Positions 12,905 through 24,740 of a stretch of 64,000 bases of DNA are shown piece after piece. A model generated the notes under the pieces. It searched no databases, had not been told where the DNA came from, and was given only the letters and a program-made list of their open reading frames with translations. The translations under genes and the position numbers were made by a program. Position 1 is the first letter of the stretch, and the number at the start of each line of letters is the position of its first letter. Source of the stretch: Talpa occidentalis (taxonomy: Eukaryota; Chordata; Mammalia; Eulipotyphla; Talpidae); NCBI RefSeq assembly GCF_014898055.3, contig NW_023601104.1, positions 48,048,699 to 48,112,698 on the forward strand. The letters run 5' to 3'.

Positions 12905-13299
12905 AAATTCAATATGCAGAAAAGAGGTACTTTGTGTGTACTTCCTATTTTATAGCACAGAATGTACTCAAGGGTTATGACTTAATAAGTTCAATAATTT
13001 TTACTACTTCATCCAGGGCATTCTTCAGTGAAAATGGCATTAATTTTTGTAGTGCACAGTGGTGATGAATATGATAACTACTAGGACAGTTTGGTGCTAC
13101 TGTCTTGATTTCTGCTGAAGTCTTGACAGTTTTACTTACTGTTGCTTTTAGATCATAAGGTCAACCTAGTGAAAGGCTAAATGATAAATGATATCTTAGC
13201 TTTATCATTTTGAATCATGGTGAATCATCTGAAAGATTCTTGGTAATCCCCAGAGGATCAGTGACTGATTGGAGAACAGATGGCTTAATGGAAAGTTCT

Positions 13300-13560
13300 T
13301 CAACCAAAAGTCAGAAGTCTCAGTTTTTAATTTAGAAATTCTTGCTATGGAAAGAAATTATTAATTTCATTCTTTTCCTTTCTTTTTTAAAAGTGATTTA
13401 GAAATGACTGCTCTACAAAGTAGTTTGTCTCTAATGCCTGGAAATACTATTTTAGATGCAGTACTTTGTAAACAAATCCTATAGACATTTGAACTAGGTC
13501 TTTCCGTTTATTTTGTTTACTCTTGGCATTAGGGTATGTGGTATTTATATCTTTAAAATT
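13300..13560. other. Intron sequence, nothing recognised
   Basis: AT-rich spacer between the hAT remnant and an L1. No repeat, RNA gene or exon seen. Confidence 0.5.
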
Positions 13561-13883
13561 TCCTTTTTAAAAGTCTACTAGAAACAATAAAGGAGAACAC
13601 TAAAGTGGCAGGATACAAAAATCAGTAGTCAGAAATCTGTTGCATCTCTATAGTATGCAAACAATGAATTGGAAGAAAGAGAAATTATAAAAAATCCTAC
13701 TTACAATTGCATCAAAAAGGATAAAATACCCGGAAATAAACCTAACAAAGGAGGGTAAAGACCTATGCACTGAAAACTATAAGACATGGCTAAAATAAAA
13801 TAAATAGAAGACACAAAGAAATGGAAAGATATTTTGTGTTTATGGACTGGAAGAATTAACATTGTTAAAATGACTACCATATA

Positions 13884-14153
13884 GGCCTCCCCTAGTGGTG
13901 CAGGTGGTTGAGCGCAGCACTGTGAAGCTGTCCGCAGCCTCTGCAGTGCCAGTTCGATCCCGGCCGGCCTGCAAGGGTCCCACAAGGTGCGGCAGATAGC
14001 TCCTGTCTCGCCCACTGCTCCCCTCAGCAGTGTATTTCGTCAGTCTGCCTGTTCTGCTCCCCACTCTGTCTCTGGTGAATCCTCTCACCCTCCCACACTT
14101 CTGGCCTGTACCCCGGTTCTTGTATAAATGAATAAATAAATCTTTAAAAAAAT
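13884..14153 (+). mobile_element. tRNA-derived SINE type A inserted in L1
   Basis: Interrupts the L1 between AACATTGTT and the following codons. Imperfect target duplications are AAAATGACTACCATATA (13867-13883) and AAAATGACCACCTTACA (14154-14170). The head is GGCCTCCCCTAGTGGTGCAG and the B-box-like sequence AGTTCGATCCCGG. The tail is AAATGAATAAATAAATCTTT. The insertion post-dates the L1. Confidence 0.93.
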
Positions 14154-15362
14154 AAAATGACCACCTTACATAAAGCTATATACAAATTCAGTGCAAATCC
14201 CTATAAAAATTCCAGTAGGATTTTTCAAAGAAATTAAACAACCAACACTAAAATGTGCATGGAACCACAAAGGGCCTGAATAGCTAAAGCAATTCTAAGA
14301 AAAAAGAAGAAAAATGGAAGAATCATGAACCAGATTTCAAATTATACTATAAAATGATAGTAATCAAAATAGTATAGTATTAGAATATAAGCAGATGCAC
14401 AGACAAATTAAATAGAATTGAGAGCTCAGAATAAAACCAGACATATATGAAAGTTAATTTACGGCAAAGGAGCCGAACATGTAATGGAGAAAAGACAGTC
14501 CTTTCAACAGACGGTGAAAAGAAAACTGGACAGTCACATGCAAAAAAAATGAAACTTGATTGCTTTCTAACACCATTCACAAAGAGTAATTCCAAATGGA
14601 TTAATGACTTGTATGTAAAACCAGAATTCATAAAATACATAAGAAATGTGCTCCATGACATCAACCTCAGTAACATCTTTGGGGACTTGACTGTAATGCC
14701 AAGGGAAGCAAAACCAAAAATAAATGAGTAGACTACATCAAATTAAAAAAAATATTTGAACCTTGAAAGAAATCATCACAAAGATAAAAAGGCCGACCTA
14801 CTGATAGGGAGGAGATAGTTATACATCATATATCTGAGAAGGGGTTAATATCAAAAAGGTAAAAAGACCTCATATAATTTAACAATAAAAAATATCCCAA
14901 TCAAAAATGGGCAGAAGATCTGAATAGACATTTCTTCAAAGAAAACATAGAGGTGACCAATAGGCACATGATTTTCATCATCACTTAGTGTTAGGGAAAT
15001 GAAGATCAAAACCACAGTGAAATATCACTTCACACCTAGAAGAATGGTCTTTATTAAATAGACTGCAAACAACAAGTATTGGCAAGGGTGAGGAGACAAA
15101 AGAACTCTGTACACCATTGACAGCAGTGTAAATTGGCACATCTTCTATGGAAAAAAGTATGGCGATTCCTCAAAAATTAAAAATAGAATTGCCATATGAT
15201 TTAGTAATTCCATTTCTAGGTTTTATCCAAAAGATATGAAAACACGAATTTGAAAAGATATATTCATACCTATTTATGTACATTACAGCACCTTTGGCAA
15301 TACTCAAGATATGCAAACAACCTAAATGACCTTTGACGGATGACTGGATAAAGAAGATGTGA

Positions 15363-15393
15363 GATATATATATATATATATATATACATACAT

Positions 15394-15426
<33 letters not shown>

Positions 15427-15432
15427 TATATA
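15363..15432. repeat. Compound (TA)n(CATA)n(CA)n microsatellite
   Basis: About 70 bp of TA repeats passing through CATA units into CA repeats and back to TATA. It lies where L1 normally has a short TATATA run after GATGTGG, so it probably grew from that run. Confidence 0.95.
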
Positions 15433-15964
15433 AATTTTATAGTGGTGAATGATAACAGAATTTTGGTGTTAGGTACCATATGGTATAGATAGTTAATAAA
15501 GTGTGAAGCTATATTCTTGAAACTTGTATTGCAAATAAAAAATTATATAATACCTGAATGTGATTATCATCCACACAGACACTGCAGTCTTGTTGAATAT
15601 AAACTATAAGATACAAAAGTTTTCCTTAAGCTTAGTTTGCAACCTGATTAATAAACACTCAAATAGCTGTATTCTTTATGCTACCACATAAGAGACCACA
15701 CAGCAAGATTGAGAACTGAGGTAGTATAGAATGATTTTACGAAGATGTTAGAATTTTATTTGACCTTAATGGAAATGGGGAAATGATGTGTGCCAAGGTA
15801 CAAAGAGAGCTTGCCATCCTTCTTGGCCAAATTTTCCCTTTCCCAAATAAATAGCTGTTCTCAGTTTCTCTCTTGCATTCTCTTTCCTTTCTGTGACATG
15901 GTTTTTCTTGTACTTCTTTTCTTTAGATCACTGTGGAACCTGTGGTTTATGATGCTATTAAGAC

Positions 15965-16395
15965 AGTGTGGTGTGGTGGATTTTGGTCTTTGAAGTCAGA
16001 CTGACCCAACTGCCAATTCTAGTGACACCATTTACTGCTGTGTACTCACAGTGAAGCTCCAGAACTTTGAAGGCAGTATGAAATTTGAGAGATAATAAAC
16101 TTAAAGGTCCTCAATAAATGTTAACTATCTTCCCCCACTATTATAAGTAGTCAATAGCAACAGAGTATGTATTAATTAATATGATGGCATGCTGTGATGA
16201 AACTTAACTGTTAAACAGGGAGAGCAAACGAGTAACTGCAAAGGAGGCTTTAAGGTATAGTGGTTACCATGGCTTTAGAGTCTGAGATATTTGCAGTAAA
16301 ATCCTGACTGCAACCTGTTATTACTTTTGTTTACTATGGGCAAGTTGGCTTAAACTCTCCAAATCTTAGTTTATTTTTATAATAAATGAAAATGG
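15965..16395 (+). mobile_element. Two MIR copies
   Basis: First copy about 15965-16140: GTGTGGTGTGGTGGATTTTG ... GAAGTCAGACTGACC ... TCAATAAATGTTAACTAT. Second about 16253-16395: AGGTATAGTGGTTACCATGG ... ATCCTGACTGCAACC ... TTGGCTTAAACTCTCCAAAT. Both in the same orientation. Confidence 0.7.
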
Positions 16396-16441
16396 TTTGA
16401 AGAAGATAGTCTTAAAAAATGATTTGAAGAAGATAGTCTTA
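16388..16441 (+). repeat. Tandem duplication of about 26 bp
   Basis: ATGRTTTGAAGAAGATAGTC followed by tta occurs twice in a row at the 3' end of a MIR copy, with one A/G difference. It looks like a simple replication slip. Confidence 0.85.
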
Positions 16442-16609
16442 GATGATTGTGTTCAGTCCCATTGGGGCTATTGATTGACTTGACCAGTGAATGTCTTCAC
16501 TTTGATGAACTAATCTTTGGTATGAATGGGGTTGTATTTTTAGGGTTGACATGGGGTTTGAATTTTTGGTATGAATGGGATTGACAATTTTAGGTCAGGA
16601 ATTTTTTTT

Positions 16610-16878
16610 TTAAAGATTAATTTATTTATGCATATAAGAGCTGGGGCACAGGCCAGAGATGCAGGGGGGTGGGGTGAGAGGTTTCACCAGAGACAGAGTG
16701 GGGAGCAGAACAGGCAGACTGACGAAATACACTGCTGAGGGGAGCAGCGGGAGAGACAGGAGAGGTCTGCCATGCCATGTGGGATTCTCGCTTGCTGGCT
16801 GGGCTCAAAGCCGTCCTGCAGAGGCTGCGGACAGCTTCACAGTGCGGCGCTTAACCACCTGCACCACCAGGGAGGCAC
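16610..16878 (-). mobile_element. tRNA-derived SINE, type A
   Basis: Poly(T) and AAGATTAATTTATTTATGCA at the left, head at the right (CACCACCAGGGAGGCA). The body carries all family landmarks. Target duplication not clear. Frames on both strands are SINE-derived. Confidence 0.9.
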
Positions 16879-17618
16879 CATGAATATTTTAATACTGACC
16901 GTTTCAAAAGCTCCATGCATATATCTCTTGCCTAAAATACTTACTGTTTGGTCTCTTATAAAAAAAAGTTTGCCAATTCCTGTTACACAGTTAAGTTACT
17001 TGGAATCCTTTTGATTTTTTTCAGGCTTATATTTCAACTTTGCATGGGTCCAGTGCAGTCTTTCATGTAGGACTAGTTTATCTCCCGGTACTATGGCAAT
17101 TCTCTTCTGTGGGACCTAACCTTGTATTGTGAAATCTTTACTCGGTGACTGGTGGAAACATAAATTATTCCCAGCCAGGTGTGATCTTCAGGAATTGTAA
17201 AACTTTCATCTGTGTTTCTTTTCCCAATCTCTGGAAATTTCTTCTCACTCATGTGCAGATGGATATTGGTGAAAGATTCCAGTGTTGTCTTCTCCAGTTC
17301 TCTGGAGTTTTTCCCCTCTGTGTTGCTACCTCTCTCTGATAATCTGCCCCACAACTTCTGTCTGTTTTGTTTTCTCCTAATTCTGCTTCTGTTTTCTTAA
17401 TGCAGCAAGGTTACTTAGCTTTATTCCGATTGCCTTCCCTGTGCTGCAGCCCGGAAACTATTTCCAGTGCGGTAAATCTGAGCTTTCACAGGTCTCATTT
17501 CCTCGTTTCCCTGCTTTCAGGGATCATGGTACTCCTGTCTATTGTTCCATATTTCAAAACATAGTTTGATAGATTTGTCCTTTCTTAGGGCAATTCTAAT
17601 AATAATAATTCTTATTTT

Positions 17619-17869
17619 TTTTTTTTTAAAGATTTATTTATTTATACAAGCACTGGGTACAGTCAGAAGCGCGGGAGGGTGAGAGAATTCACCAGAGCCA
17701 GAGCAGGGAGCAGAGCAGGCAGAAGGACCGAAGCACACTGCTGAGGGGAGCAGTGGGTGTGGGACCCTTGCCTGGTGGCTGGGGAGCAGCCGGGGATCGA
17801 ACCGGCGCCGCAGAGGCTGTGGGCCGCTTCGCAAACCAGAGCTCAACCGCTGCGCCACCGGGGAGGCCC
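17619..17869 (-). mobile_element. tRNA-derived SINE, young type B, internal deletion
   Basis: Perfect target duplication AATAATTCTTATTTT (17604-17618; 17870-17884). High CpG content (GGCGCCGCAGAGGC, CGCTGCGCCACCG). Compared with other type B copies, about 25 bp between CAGCGGG and TGTGGGACC is missing, so GGCAGGAGAGGTCTGCGCGC is absent. Confidence 0.92.
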
Positions 17870-17889
17870 AATAATTCTTATTTTGAACA

Positions 17890-19200
17890 GAATCTGCTTC
17901 CTTATAACTTTTGTTTGCTTTTACTACTTCTACCCTCATGAGAACACCAAATTGAATTCTTTTTCCTTTGGTAACTTGTGAACTATTTCTACATCATAAT
18001 CACAATCCTCAGTTTTATCTCAGCTAAACAATTTCTGGCATTCTGGTTGTCTTCCTGGCCATTAGTCACTTTGTCAGTGGCCCGCTTAAATGAAGCCGCC
18101 CGATTTGATTATTTCTAGGCATTTTTAGGAGTGATGTCATCAATTTACTTCATTTACCTAATGCAAAATAGTGAGCAATACAGTGAAAGAAGAAGAGTGA
18201 GAGAGTCTGTTCTTTAACTTCTTTCTGTTTATCCTTACTTAATTTCCTTGGTTATGGATATAAGTAAGGAAACAACAACTGGGTTCATCAGGCTCCCATA
18301 ATCTCATATTCCCCTATTACCTGTCATTTTCTCCTCCTAAAATAAAAGTTCCTCATCTTCAAGATTATAAACTGTAATCACTGTGAAATAACCTACATTT
18401 ATACATTGCAACTTCATCTAAACCTACTCATTTTCAGTAACCCTCACAGTTTTGGCAGTTTGACTTCTGTGACACATAGGTTCTCTTTTTTCTTATTCAA
18501 CTTATTGCTACCCGTTGAAAATGTGGACTCTTTCTTGGGTTCTAAGAAACTTGGTCACTTTTGAAAAAGATTCCCTTTATCTTTTTATGGTTAATATAGC
18601 TGTATAAGCCATGATGGTCAAGTAATATATAATGGTTGTCATACAGGATTCTATTTTATAGCCATAATTTATATCATACCTAATTGTTAGTTATCATTTT
18701 ATAAAAGCAGCAGCAATAAACTACAAACTAATTTCCCCTGTCAGTAATATGAATGTAGCATCGTGGCATTGAGCCAGATGAAAAAGATAAGAAAAAGAAA
18801 GCATAATCCAGTCAGTCAGAAAAGACATTAATTGAATTTGATTGTAGTGTTCAGAATATCAGCAGTTCAAAGCACATAATTAAATGTTGTGTTAAGAGGT
18901 TGCTTAATAAATTGAAGGAATGTTTGCTATTCTGGATTGCAAGGAAAGTCATGGGTTTGAAAAGTTCTGGTACTATTAAAAAATAAAAGCAAGCATGGTA
19001 ACCAAATAGGACTCTCCTAGAAAGAGCCTCTAGAGTCTTTGACCCTGTCTGATTCTCTAATAATCTATATCCCTAAACCAAATCTGGTGAACAAGTTCCC
19101 TTTAATTATACAATAGATCTAATTCATTAATATCAACATTTTTGTACTAAGGTAAGCCCAAAGTTTATAATCATTGTGATGATAAATGCATATTTGTTTT
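17890..19200. other. Intron sequence, nothing recognised
   Basis: No family landmark found. Contains ordinary AT-rich sequence with a less AT-rich patch near 18030-18110. Confidence 0.5.
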
Positions 19201-19215
19201 TAAAAATGTAAGAGA

Positions 19216-19471
19216 GGGCCTCCCTGGTGGCACAGCGGGTTGAGTGAAGCGCTGTGAGGCTGTCTACAGGCTTTGCAGCACAGGTTTGATTCCTGGCCAG
19301 CCAGGGAAATACCCACATGGCATGGCAGACCTCTCCTGCCTTGCCCGCTGCTTCCCTCAGCAGTTTTCGGTCCGCCTGCCTGTTCTCCCTGCTGTCTCTG
19401 GTGAATTCTCTCATCCTCCTGTGCCTCTGGCCTGTACCCCAGTTCTTGTAGAAATAAATAAATCTTGAAAA
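19216..19471 (+). mobile_element. tRNA-derived SINE, type A
   Basis: Perfect 14-bp target duplication AAAAATGTAAGAGA at 19202-19215 and 19472-19485. Head GGGCCTCCCTGGTGGCACAG, B-box-like AGGTTTGATTCC, tail AGAAATAAATAAATCTTG plus poly(A). Confidence 0.94.
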
Positions 19472-20051
19472 AAAAATGTAAGAGAATCAAATGTTTAAAT
19501 ACTCTGACATTTTAGATTTGTGATTTTAACATGAAATGTTTAATTGATATTTAACAAATATTATGAACCAACTGAAAATATGTCTGATTGTGAGTGAAAG
19601 AACCCAACACAACAGTAACTTAAAAAAGATAGTTTTTCTTTCTTGTAGTAGTTTGGAGGCAATTAACTCAGGACTGATATTGACAGTTGTATTACACAAA
19701 GTCCTGAGGAACCAGTGTTTTTCCCAGTTCACTGATATGCCACACTTAGGAGGACTAATGTGAAAGACAAAAATCATTTGTTTAAGTTTGTAAATGGTGT
19801 TGGTGCAAATAATTGGATTTATTTCATTTATTAGTTTGGTTTATTTTTAAAATTATTTTAATGATTTACTATTGGTTTGCAATAATGTATAATTCTGGTT
19901 TACTTTGGTTTATTAAATTTATAAGAATTGCCTGGATATATAGAATGATTTTGGTAGTTTATAAAGCTGCTCTGTCAGGCATTTGGGACATTTGAGAGAA
20001 TCAGATTTATTTGACTTGTAAAGGCAATTTAAAATGTATGCAAATTATTTT

Positions 20052-20615
20052 TAATTTTATTTATTTATTTTTAAAGATTTATTTTTTTATTTTTTTTAAA
20101 GATTTATTTACTTATGTACATAGGGACTGGGGTACAGGCCAGTGGTGTGGAGGGTGAGAGGATTCACCAGAGACAGTGGGGAGCAGAACAGACAGATTGA
20201 CTGAAATACACTGCTGAGGGGAGCAGCGGGTGAGTCAGGAGAGGTCTGCTGCACCATGTGGGTCACCTCCCTGGCTGGGGATTGAATTTGTGCTGCAGTG
20301 GTTGCGGATAGCTTCATAGGTTGCATCTTAACCCCTACGCCACCAGGGAGGCCCAAGATTTATTTATTTTTATACAAGAGCTGGGGTACAGGCCAGAGGC
20401 GCGGGAAGATGAGAGGATTCACCAGAGGCAGAGCGGGGAGCAGAACAGGCAGACTGACTGAAATACACTGCTGAGGGGAGCAGCGGGCGCGACAGGAGAG
20501 GTCTGCCATGCTATGTGGGAATCTCCCTGGCTGGCCGGGAATTGAACCCACACTGCAGAGGCTGCAGACAGCTTCACAGTGCTGTGCTCAACCCACTGCG
20601 CCACCGGGGAGGCCC
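20052..20615 (-). mobile_element. Tail-in-tail dimer of two SINEs
   Basis: Outer target duplication TGCAAATTATTTT at 20039-20051 and 20616-20628. The outer SINE (type A) occupies 20355-20615 plus its A-rich tail remnant at 20052-20086. A second SINE (type C, 20087-20354) sits inside that tail, flanked on both sides by AAGATTTATTT copies. Both lie on the minus strand. Their CpG content and short divergence suggest relatively recent events. Confidence 0.9.
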
Positions 20616-20984
20616 TGCAAATTATTTTAACTAGCTTTATATTTGGATATAGTTGTTTAGGGAAATTTAATCTGTAATGAGTAATTGAACACAAAAGGAA
20701 GTAATTGTTTTTATTTTTATACTAAATTATAAACTACATAAAAAATAACATGATTGTAAGGTGAACTTAAAGACATAAAAATGAGTTTAAAAACATAACA
20801 CAAGTACCTGTAGGTAATCAATTTTTGTATAATAAAATCCCCCATAAACAGAAGTAGACAGATGAGATAACATACTATGCACATGGAGTTGAGGCCTCTA
20901 AAGTTATTTTTTAATAGCTCTTTAATCTCTTTAATATTTGTATATCTTTCATTATACTTTGACACATTCAGCTCTTTTTTGTTA

Positions 20985-21925
20985 TTATTTTATTTTTTAT
21001 TGAAGTACTATTGGTTTACATCCTTGTTAGTGATTTGGAAGTATGGAATCTCCCTCTTCAGGTGTAGTCACTGTAGTGCATCCACCACCAAAGTACCAAT
21101 AGTGCACCATGGTCCATTGTGCACTCTTCCCACCCTCTTCTTACCTCCACTTTCCCCTCCTCCTCCTCCTCTGGATACCTGAGTTATGTGGTCATCTTTT
21201 AAGGGTTGATTTTAAAGTTTGTTTTGGTCTGATCCTTTGGTTTGTCTGTATTCTAAATATAAGTGACACCATCTGGTGTTTATCTTGCTCCTTCTGCCTT
21301 ATTTCACTTAGCTTAATCCCTTTCAGCTCCATCTATGTTGCCACAAATGGCATAAGTCTATCTTTTTGATCACTGAGTACTTGCTATTCCTTTGTGTGTA
21401 TATATACCACATCTTCTTGATCAGTTCATCTCTTTTGGGGCACTTAGGTTGTTTCCATAGCTTGTCTAGTGTAAATAGTATTGCAGTAAGCATGGAACTA
21501 CAGGTTTTCTTTCAAATTAGTAGTTTTTTTTTTTTTCATTCTTTGGCTAGATACCTAGAAGTGGAATTGCTAGGTCTTATGGCAGATCCATTTTTAATTT
21601 TTTGAGAAACCTCCATACATACTGTCTTTCATGGGGTTTGGACAAGTCTACATTCCCACCAACAATGCAGCGGGCTTCCTTTTTCTCCACACCCTCCCCA
21701 GTACTTGTTTCTGTTCATTTTGATATGGGTCATTTTCACAGGTGTGAGGTATTATCTCCTTGTAGTCTTGGTTGCACTTCTCTGATGATAAGTGATAATG
21801 ACATTTTTTCACGTGCATGTTGGCCATATGTGTGTCTTCTTTGGAGAAGGGCCTATTTAATTGAATTTTTGATTGCATTATTTGTTTTCTTTTTGATGTT
21901 TGTAGATTCAAATTAAAGATTCATT
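20985..21925 (-). mobile_element. L1 ORF2 3' part and 3' UTR, minus strand
   Basis: Plus-strand landmarks of a reversed L1 in order: TTATTGAAGTACTATTGGTT (3' terminus), GACACCATCTGGTGTTTATC, CTTCTGCCTTATTTCACTTA, CAGCTCCATCTATGTTGCCA, ACCACATCTTCTTGATCAGT, TAGATACCTAGAAGTGGAAT, TACATTCCCACCAACAATGC and TTCTCCACACCCTCCCCAGT. It continues to about 21925. The long frames on both strands here come from L1. Confidence 0.9.
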
Positions 21926-22815
21926 CTTTCAGTAGTAGTGATAGTTTTGTCAAAAATTTAGCTATGTATATGGGGAAGTCTATGCAACATGAACTAGTTG
22001 ACTTTCACAATAAGTTCAAATAACTACAAATATGTATAACAATAGCATGTAACTTAGTTGTTTTTTATGGGAATGACTTTCATTGAAAAATGCTGTCTTC
22101 ATATTTAATGTCCATTGCTTTGAAAACTAGGTATCAAAAAAGGGCCTATGTTTAAAAACTTTTGAAATTTGATACCATTCTACATATTTGGACATGTAAA
22201 TTATTAAGTTATTTCTCAAATTATAATGTTGCTCTTTTAGTACAATTGACATTTTGTGGAAGGGACTATTGGATATTGAGTAATTTAAAATTTCCTTTCT
22301 CTTTAAATAAATGGTGGTATTTTTTCTTCTTCAGTAATTTTGAATATTTGTGTCCTCATTTTAAAGACACCAATATAAAAGTAATATTTTATAAAACTAT
22401 CAAGTTTGTAGAGTGCTTCATTGAATAATGAAGTTTTTTCTTTGTACCAGAGATACCCATAACTGGGCCAAATTCTATGGTCTGCTTTGTAGGATTTGTT
22501 TTGTTTGAAGTTTATCTTTGTCTAGTGACTGTATGGTTAGTGTCTTCCATAGACTTTATGTGGGAACATATTGTGTGTGTTTTTCTTTGCCATTTTACCC
22601 CTACTTCCAAACCTTGTGCTTGGTGTGAAAATAAACCACAGTAAATGTTGAATGAGTGAGTGAAAAGACTTTTCTTAAGTAGTATGTTTTTGTTGATTCT
22701 TTAAAATAAAATTCATTTTTGCAGGAATATAATTTATATTTAGTTTTTCTTATGGTTTTAGCTATTTTATAAGTCAGTTGCTAATAATCTTAAATTGTAT
22801 AGAATGGAATGTTTA

Positions 22816-22840
22816 GTATATGTGCTGCCGAAGCAAACAC
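22816..22840 (-). pseudogene. 25-nt 5' fragment of U6 snRNA with target-site duplications
   Basis: On the minus strand these 25 nt are the first 25 nt of mammalian U6 snRNA (core GCTTCGGCAGCACATATAC), with one or two changes in the first positions. They are flanked by an exact 16-bp direct repeat TAGAATGGAATGTTTA at 22800-22815 and 22841-22856. No poly(A) or L1 sequence accompanies it. On the minus strand the downstream repeat begins TAAA, which is also what follows in U6 (ATATACTAAA), so there is a 4-nt microhomology at the 3' junction. The minus strand reads GCTTTAAACA at the insertion site, compatible with an L1 endonuclease nick. This is the pattern of a tailless retropseudogene. Confidence 0.88.
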
Positions 22841-22856
22841 TAGAATGGAATGTTTA

Positions 22857-24100
22857 AAGCAGTTAATTTCCTAGAAATGTTTTAATCACAAAGCTGAAAT
22901 CACAAAACTATCCAAAATTTACAAGGTTTCATTACCCTTTTGGACAATCTCCAGTTTACCCTGGGATCACAGACATGAGTGATTGCTTCCTATTACATCT
23001 TTTCTCTGTTTTTTTCTCCTTATACTTGATATATTGGTGATTTATAAAGGTTTCTAAACCTTTAGTGTAACTAAGTAGGTCCATGTAGAAAGGCTTGTTT
23101 ACATAGTATTTTTATGAAAAGGCGTTGGCCCCTGAGTATTTGTAAATGTACTATCTTTTATTTTATAGTTATGTTTTTATTGTAATTTATATTTATTTAT
23201 ATTCCACAGCAATATCTTTTTATTATAGATTTTTTACATTCCATTTTTTTTTCCAGTAATCTTCTTGAAGTAGTTTTTCATTTATATGCTTGGTATCTTT
23301 CTCCTTCCTCTTAAAACTGATTTAGTTTATGTAATTCTCTAAACCACACTGGCATGAAGACTACACTGAAGGTAGTGTTTTGTCTTTGTTTTTTAATTTT
23401 TTTTGTACTATATTCTGTTTATGTTCTTGGTTTGTTTTTTTAAATGCTGGCAGTCAAAATTTTGTTTTAATTTTTTCATATCTAGACATTTTTGTTATTT
23501 TACAATATGTACATTAACGGCATTTTTGTGCAGTTTTGTGTTAAGCCCTAGTAATATGGCTAAGATTTTTTTCTTTTTCCAATTTACTACTCCTGTGTTG
23601 TTTCATTTGCCACTAAATATCTTCTTTTGTCACTGTCTTATGGGTATGTATTGCCAGTTTGTTTCGCATCCTAGATCTTTAGTACTTGCAATTCACTACT
23701 TTTGCTTAAAAATGAATTTGAAATTTTTAGAAACCAATGGAGTAATCGAAGAAAACCTGTTTTATATAGCATATAAATTTGTAAAGAAGCTGGAAATGTC
23801 ACCATATAAATAGAAAAATTGGGGGTTATAGTAATTTAGTTAAAGTATGTATCAAAACTCAAAATAGTCATCTGCAGATTTATAGCTTGCAGTCACAACT
23901 AAGACCTTTCCATTAACTTAAAAGATGATTCACATTAATTACAGAATTACGTGGTAAATCAGAGCATGTTAGATCATTTTGGGGAACTTGCTTGGCTATC
24001 ATAAATAAAAGGATATGTAGCCTTGAAATGGTATCTTTCCTTACCTCATATATGCTATATGACCTTAGACCTTCTGCTTCTTTGAATATGTATATGTTGG
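22857..24100. other. Intron, no repeat recognised
   Basis: Very AT-rich. The 136-codon open frame at 23403-23813 is dominated by Phe, Leu and Cys from T-rich sequence, has no recognisable domain and no splice context, and is not called as a gene. Confidence 0.55.
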
Positions 24101-24104
24101 AGGA

Positions 24105-24740
24105 ATATGGGCCTTAGGAGAACCAGAACTAGACTCAAATCCTTCCTGCTTTTGTTGCTAACTGTTTAACTTTGGGCAGAGTATTTCAGTCTTCTCAACT
24201 TTAACTGCTTCACATGGAATATGTCATATAAAGACAACTTGACCAAGACCACAGCTATTAAGTGGGTAATGTCTTATAATAAGTTGTATTTTGCTGCACT
24301 GAAAATACCTGGCTAACCAAAATAGGGTGTGCAGGCTTCTTTTAATATCTGCTGTTTTTTGACTGGCTAGCTATTTATAAAAAGCTTTAGCCATTTTATA
24401 AACATCTATTTTTGAGCACCAGCTATACTAAGCATGGAGAATATGGTATTTAGTTGGGAAGACAAAAATGATAAATAATCATACAGATAACATTTGTTGT
24501 GTCAGATGCTGGAGACGATTAGAAGAGGGAATGATTATGGAGATTATGGGGAATGATTATGGTGTGGAGAGTGCCAAGGAAGAAGGGGATTTAAGATAAG
24601 CAGAGAGGAGGTTGGGTATATAGCCTTCACTTTCCTCATCTGTAATACAGATAGTGCTTGCTTCATAGGGTTATTGTAAGGATTCTGTGAAATGCAGTGC
24701 TGTAGAGTATCTGCAGTGCTGTGGGGCACATGCTATTTTT
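24105..24740 (+). mobile_element. MIR fragments
   Basis: About 24105-24240 (AGACTCAAATCC ... CTAACTGTTTAACTTTGGGC) and 24625-24740 (TTTCCTCATCTGTAATACAG, TTCATAGGGTTATTGTAAGG) are MIR. The piece between may include another ancient repeat (AGCACCAGCTATACTAAGCA). Confidence 0.6.

Larger units (their letters stand above)
10718..13275 (+). mobile_element. Ancient hAT-type DNA transposon, interrupted by four SINEs
   Basis: Opens with GTTCTCAAACTTTTTGG (hAT-Charlie-like terminus) and the familiar CTCTTAAAAATTATTGAG. It continues after each SINE through TGTCTGGTTTAATAGAGA, TGCAATCAGTCTATTGTAAT, AATTGGGAAGCAGTCACAAA and TCATCCAGGGCATTCTTCAG. It ends near CCCCAGAGGATCAGTGACTG. SINEs sit at 10813-11138, 11673-11937, 12361-12590 and 12625-12904. 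Total element length without SINEs is about 1.4-1.5 kb. The family name is not certain and no transposase frame survives. Confidence 0.5.
13570..15535 (+). mobile_element. L1 ORF2 C-terminal half and 3' end, interrupted
   Basis: Degenerate ORF2 in order: AAAGTGGCAGGATACAAAAA, ACACAAAGAAATGGAAAGAT, AAGAATTAACATTGTTAAAA, then after the SINE ACTATAAAATGATAGTAATC, a TACATAAGAAATGTGCTCCA region, ATGGGCAGAAGATCTGAATA and GGCAATACTCAAGATATGCA. At GATGTGAGATATATA the coding sequence gives way to a TA/CA microsatellite, and a short 3' end follows (gcaaataaaaaa at about 15530). Frames at 14380-14731 and 15170-15479 are L1 or microsatellite shadows. Confidence 0.85.

Noticed and set aside
20985..21925. 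Run of plus-strand open frames of 79-104 codons suggesting a gene
   Set aside because: They are antisense translations of L1 ORF2 and its 3' UTR, confirmed by ordered L1 landmarks.
23403..23813. 136-codon open frame, Phe/Leu/Cys-rich
   Set aside because: It comes from T-rich intron sequence, lacks any domain or signal context, and has no splice sites linking it to NUBPL.
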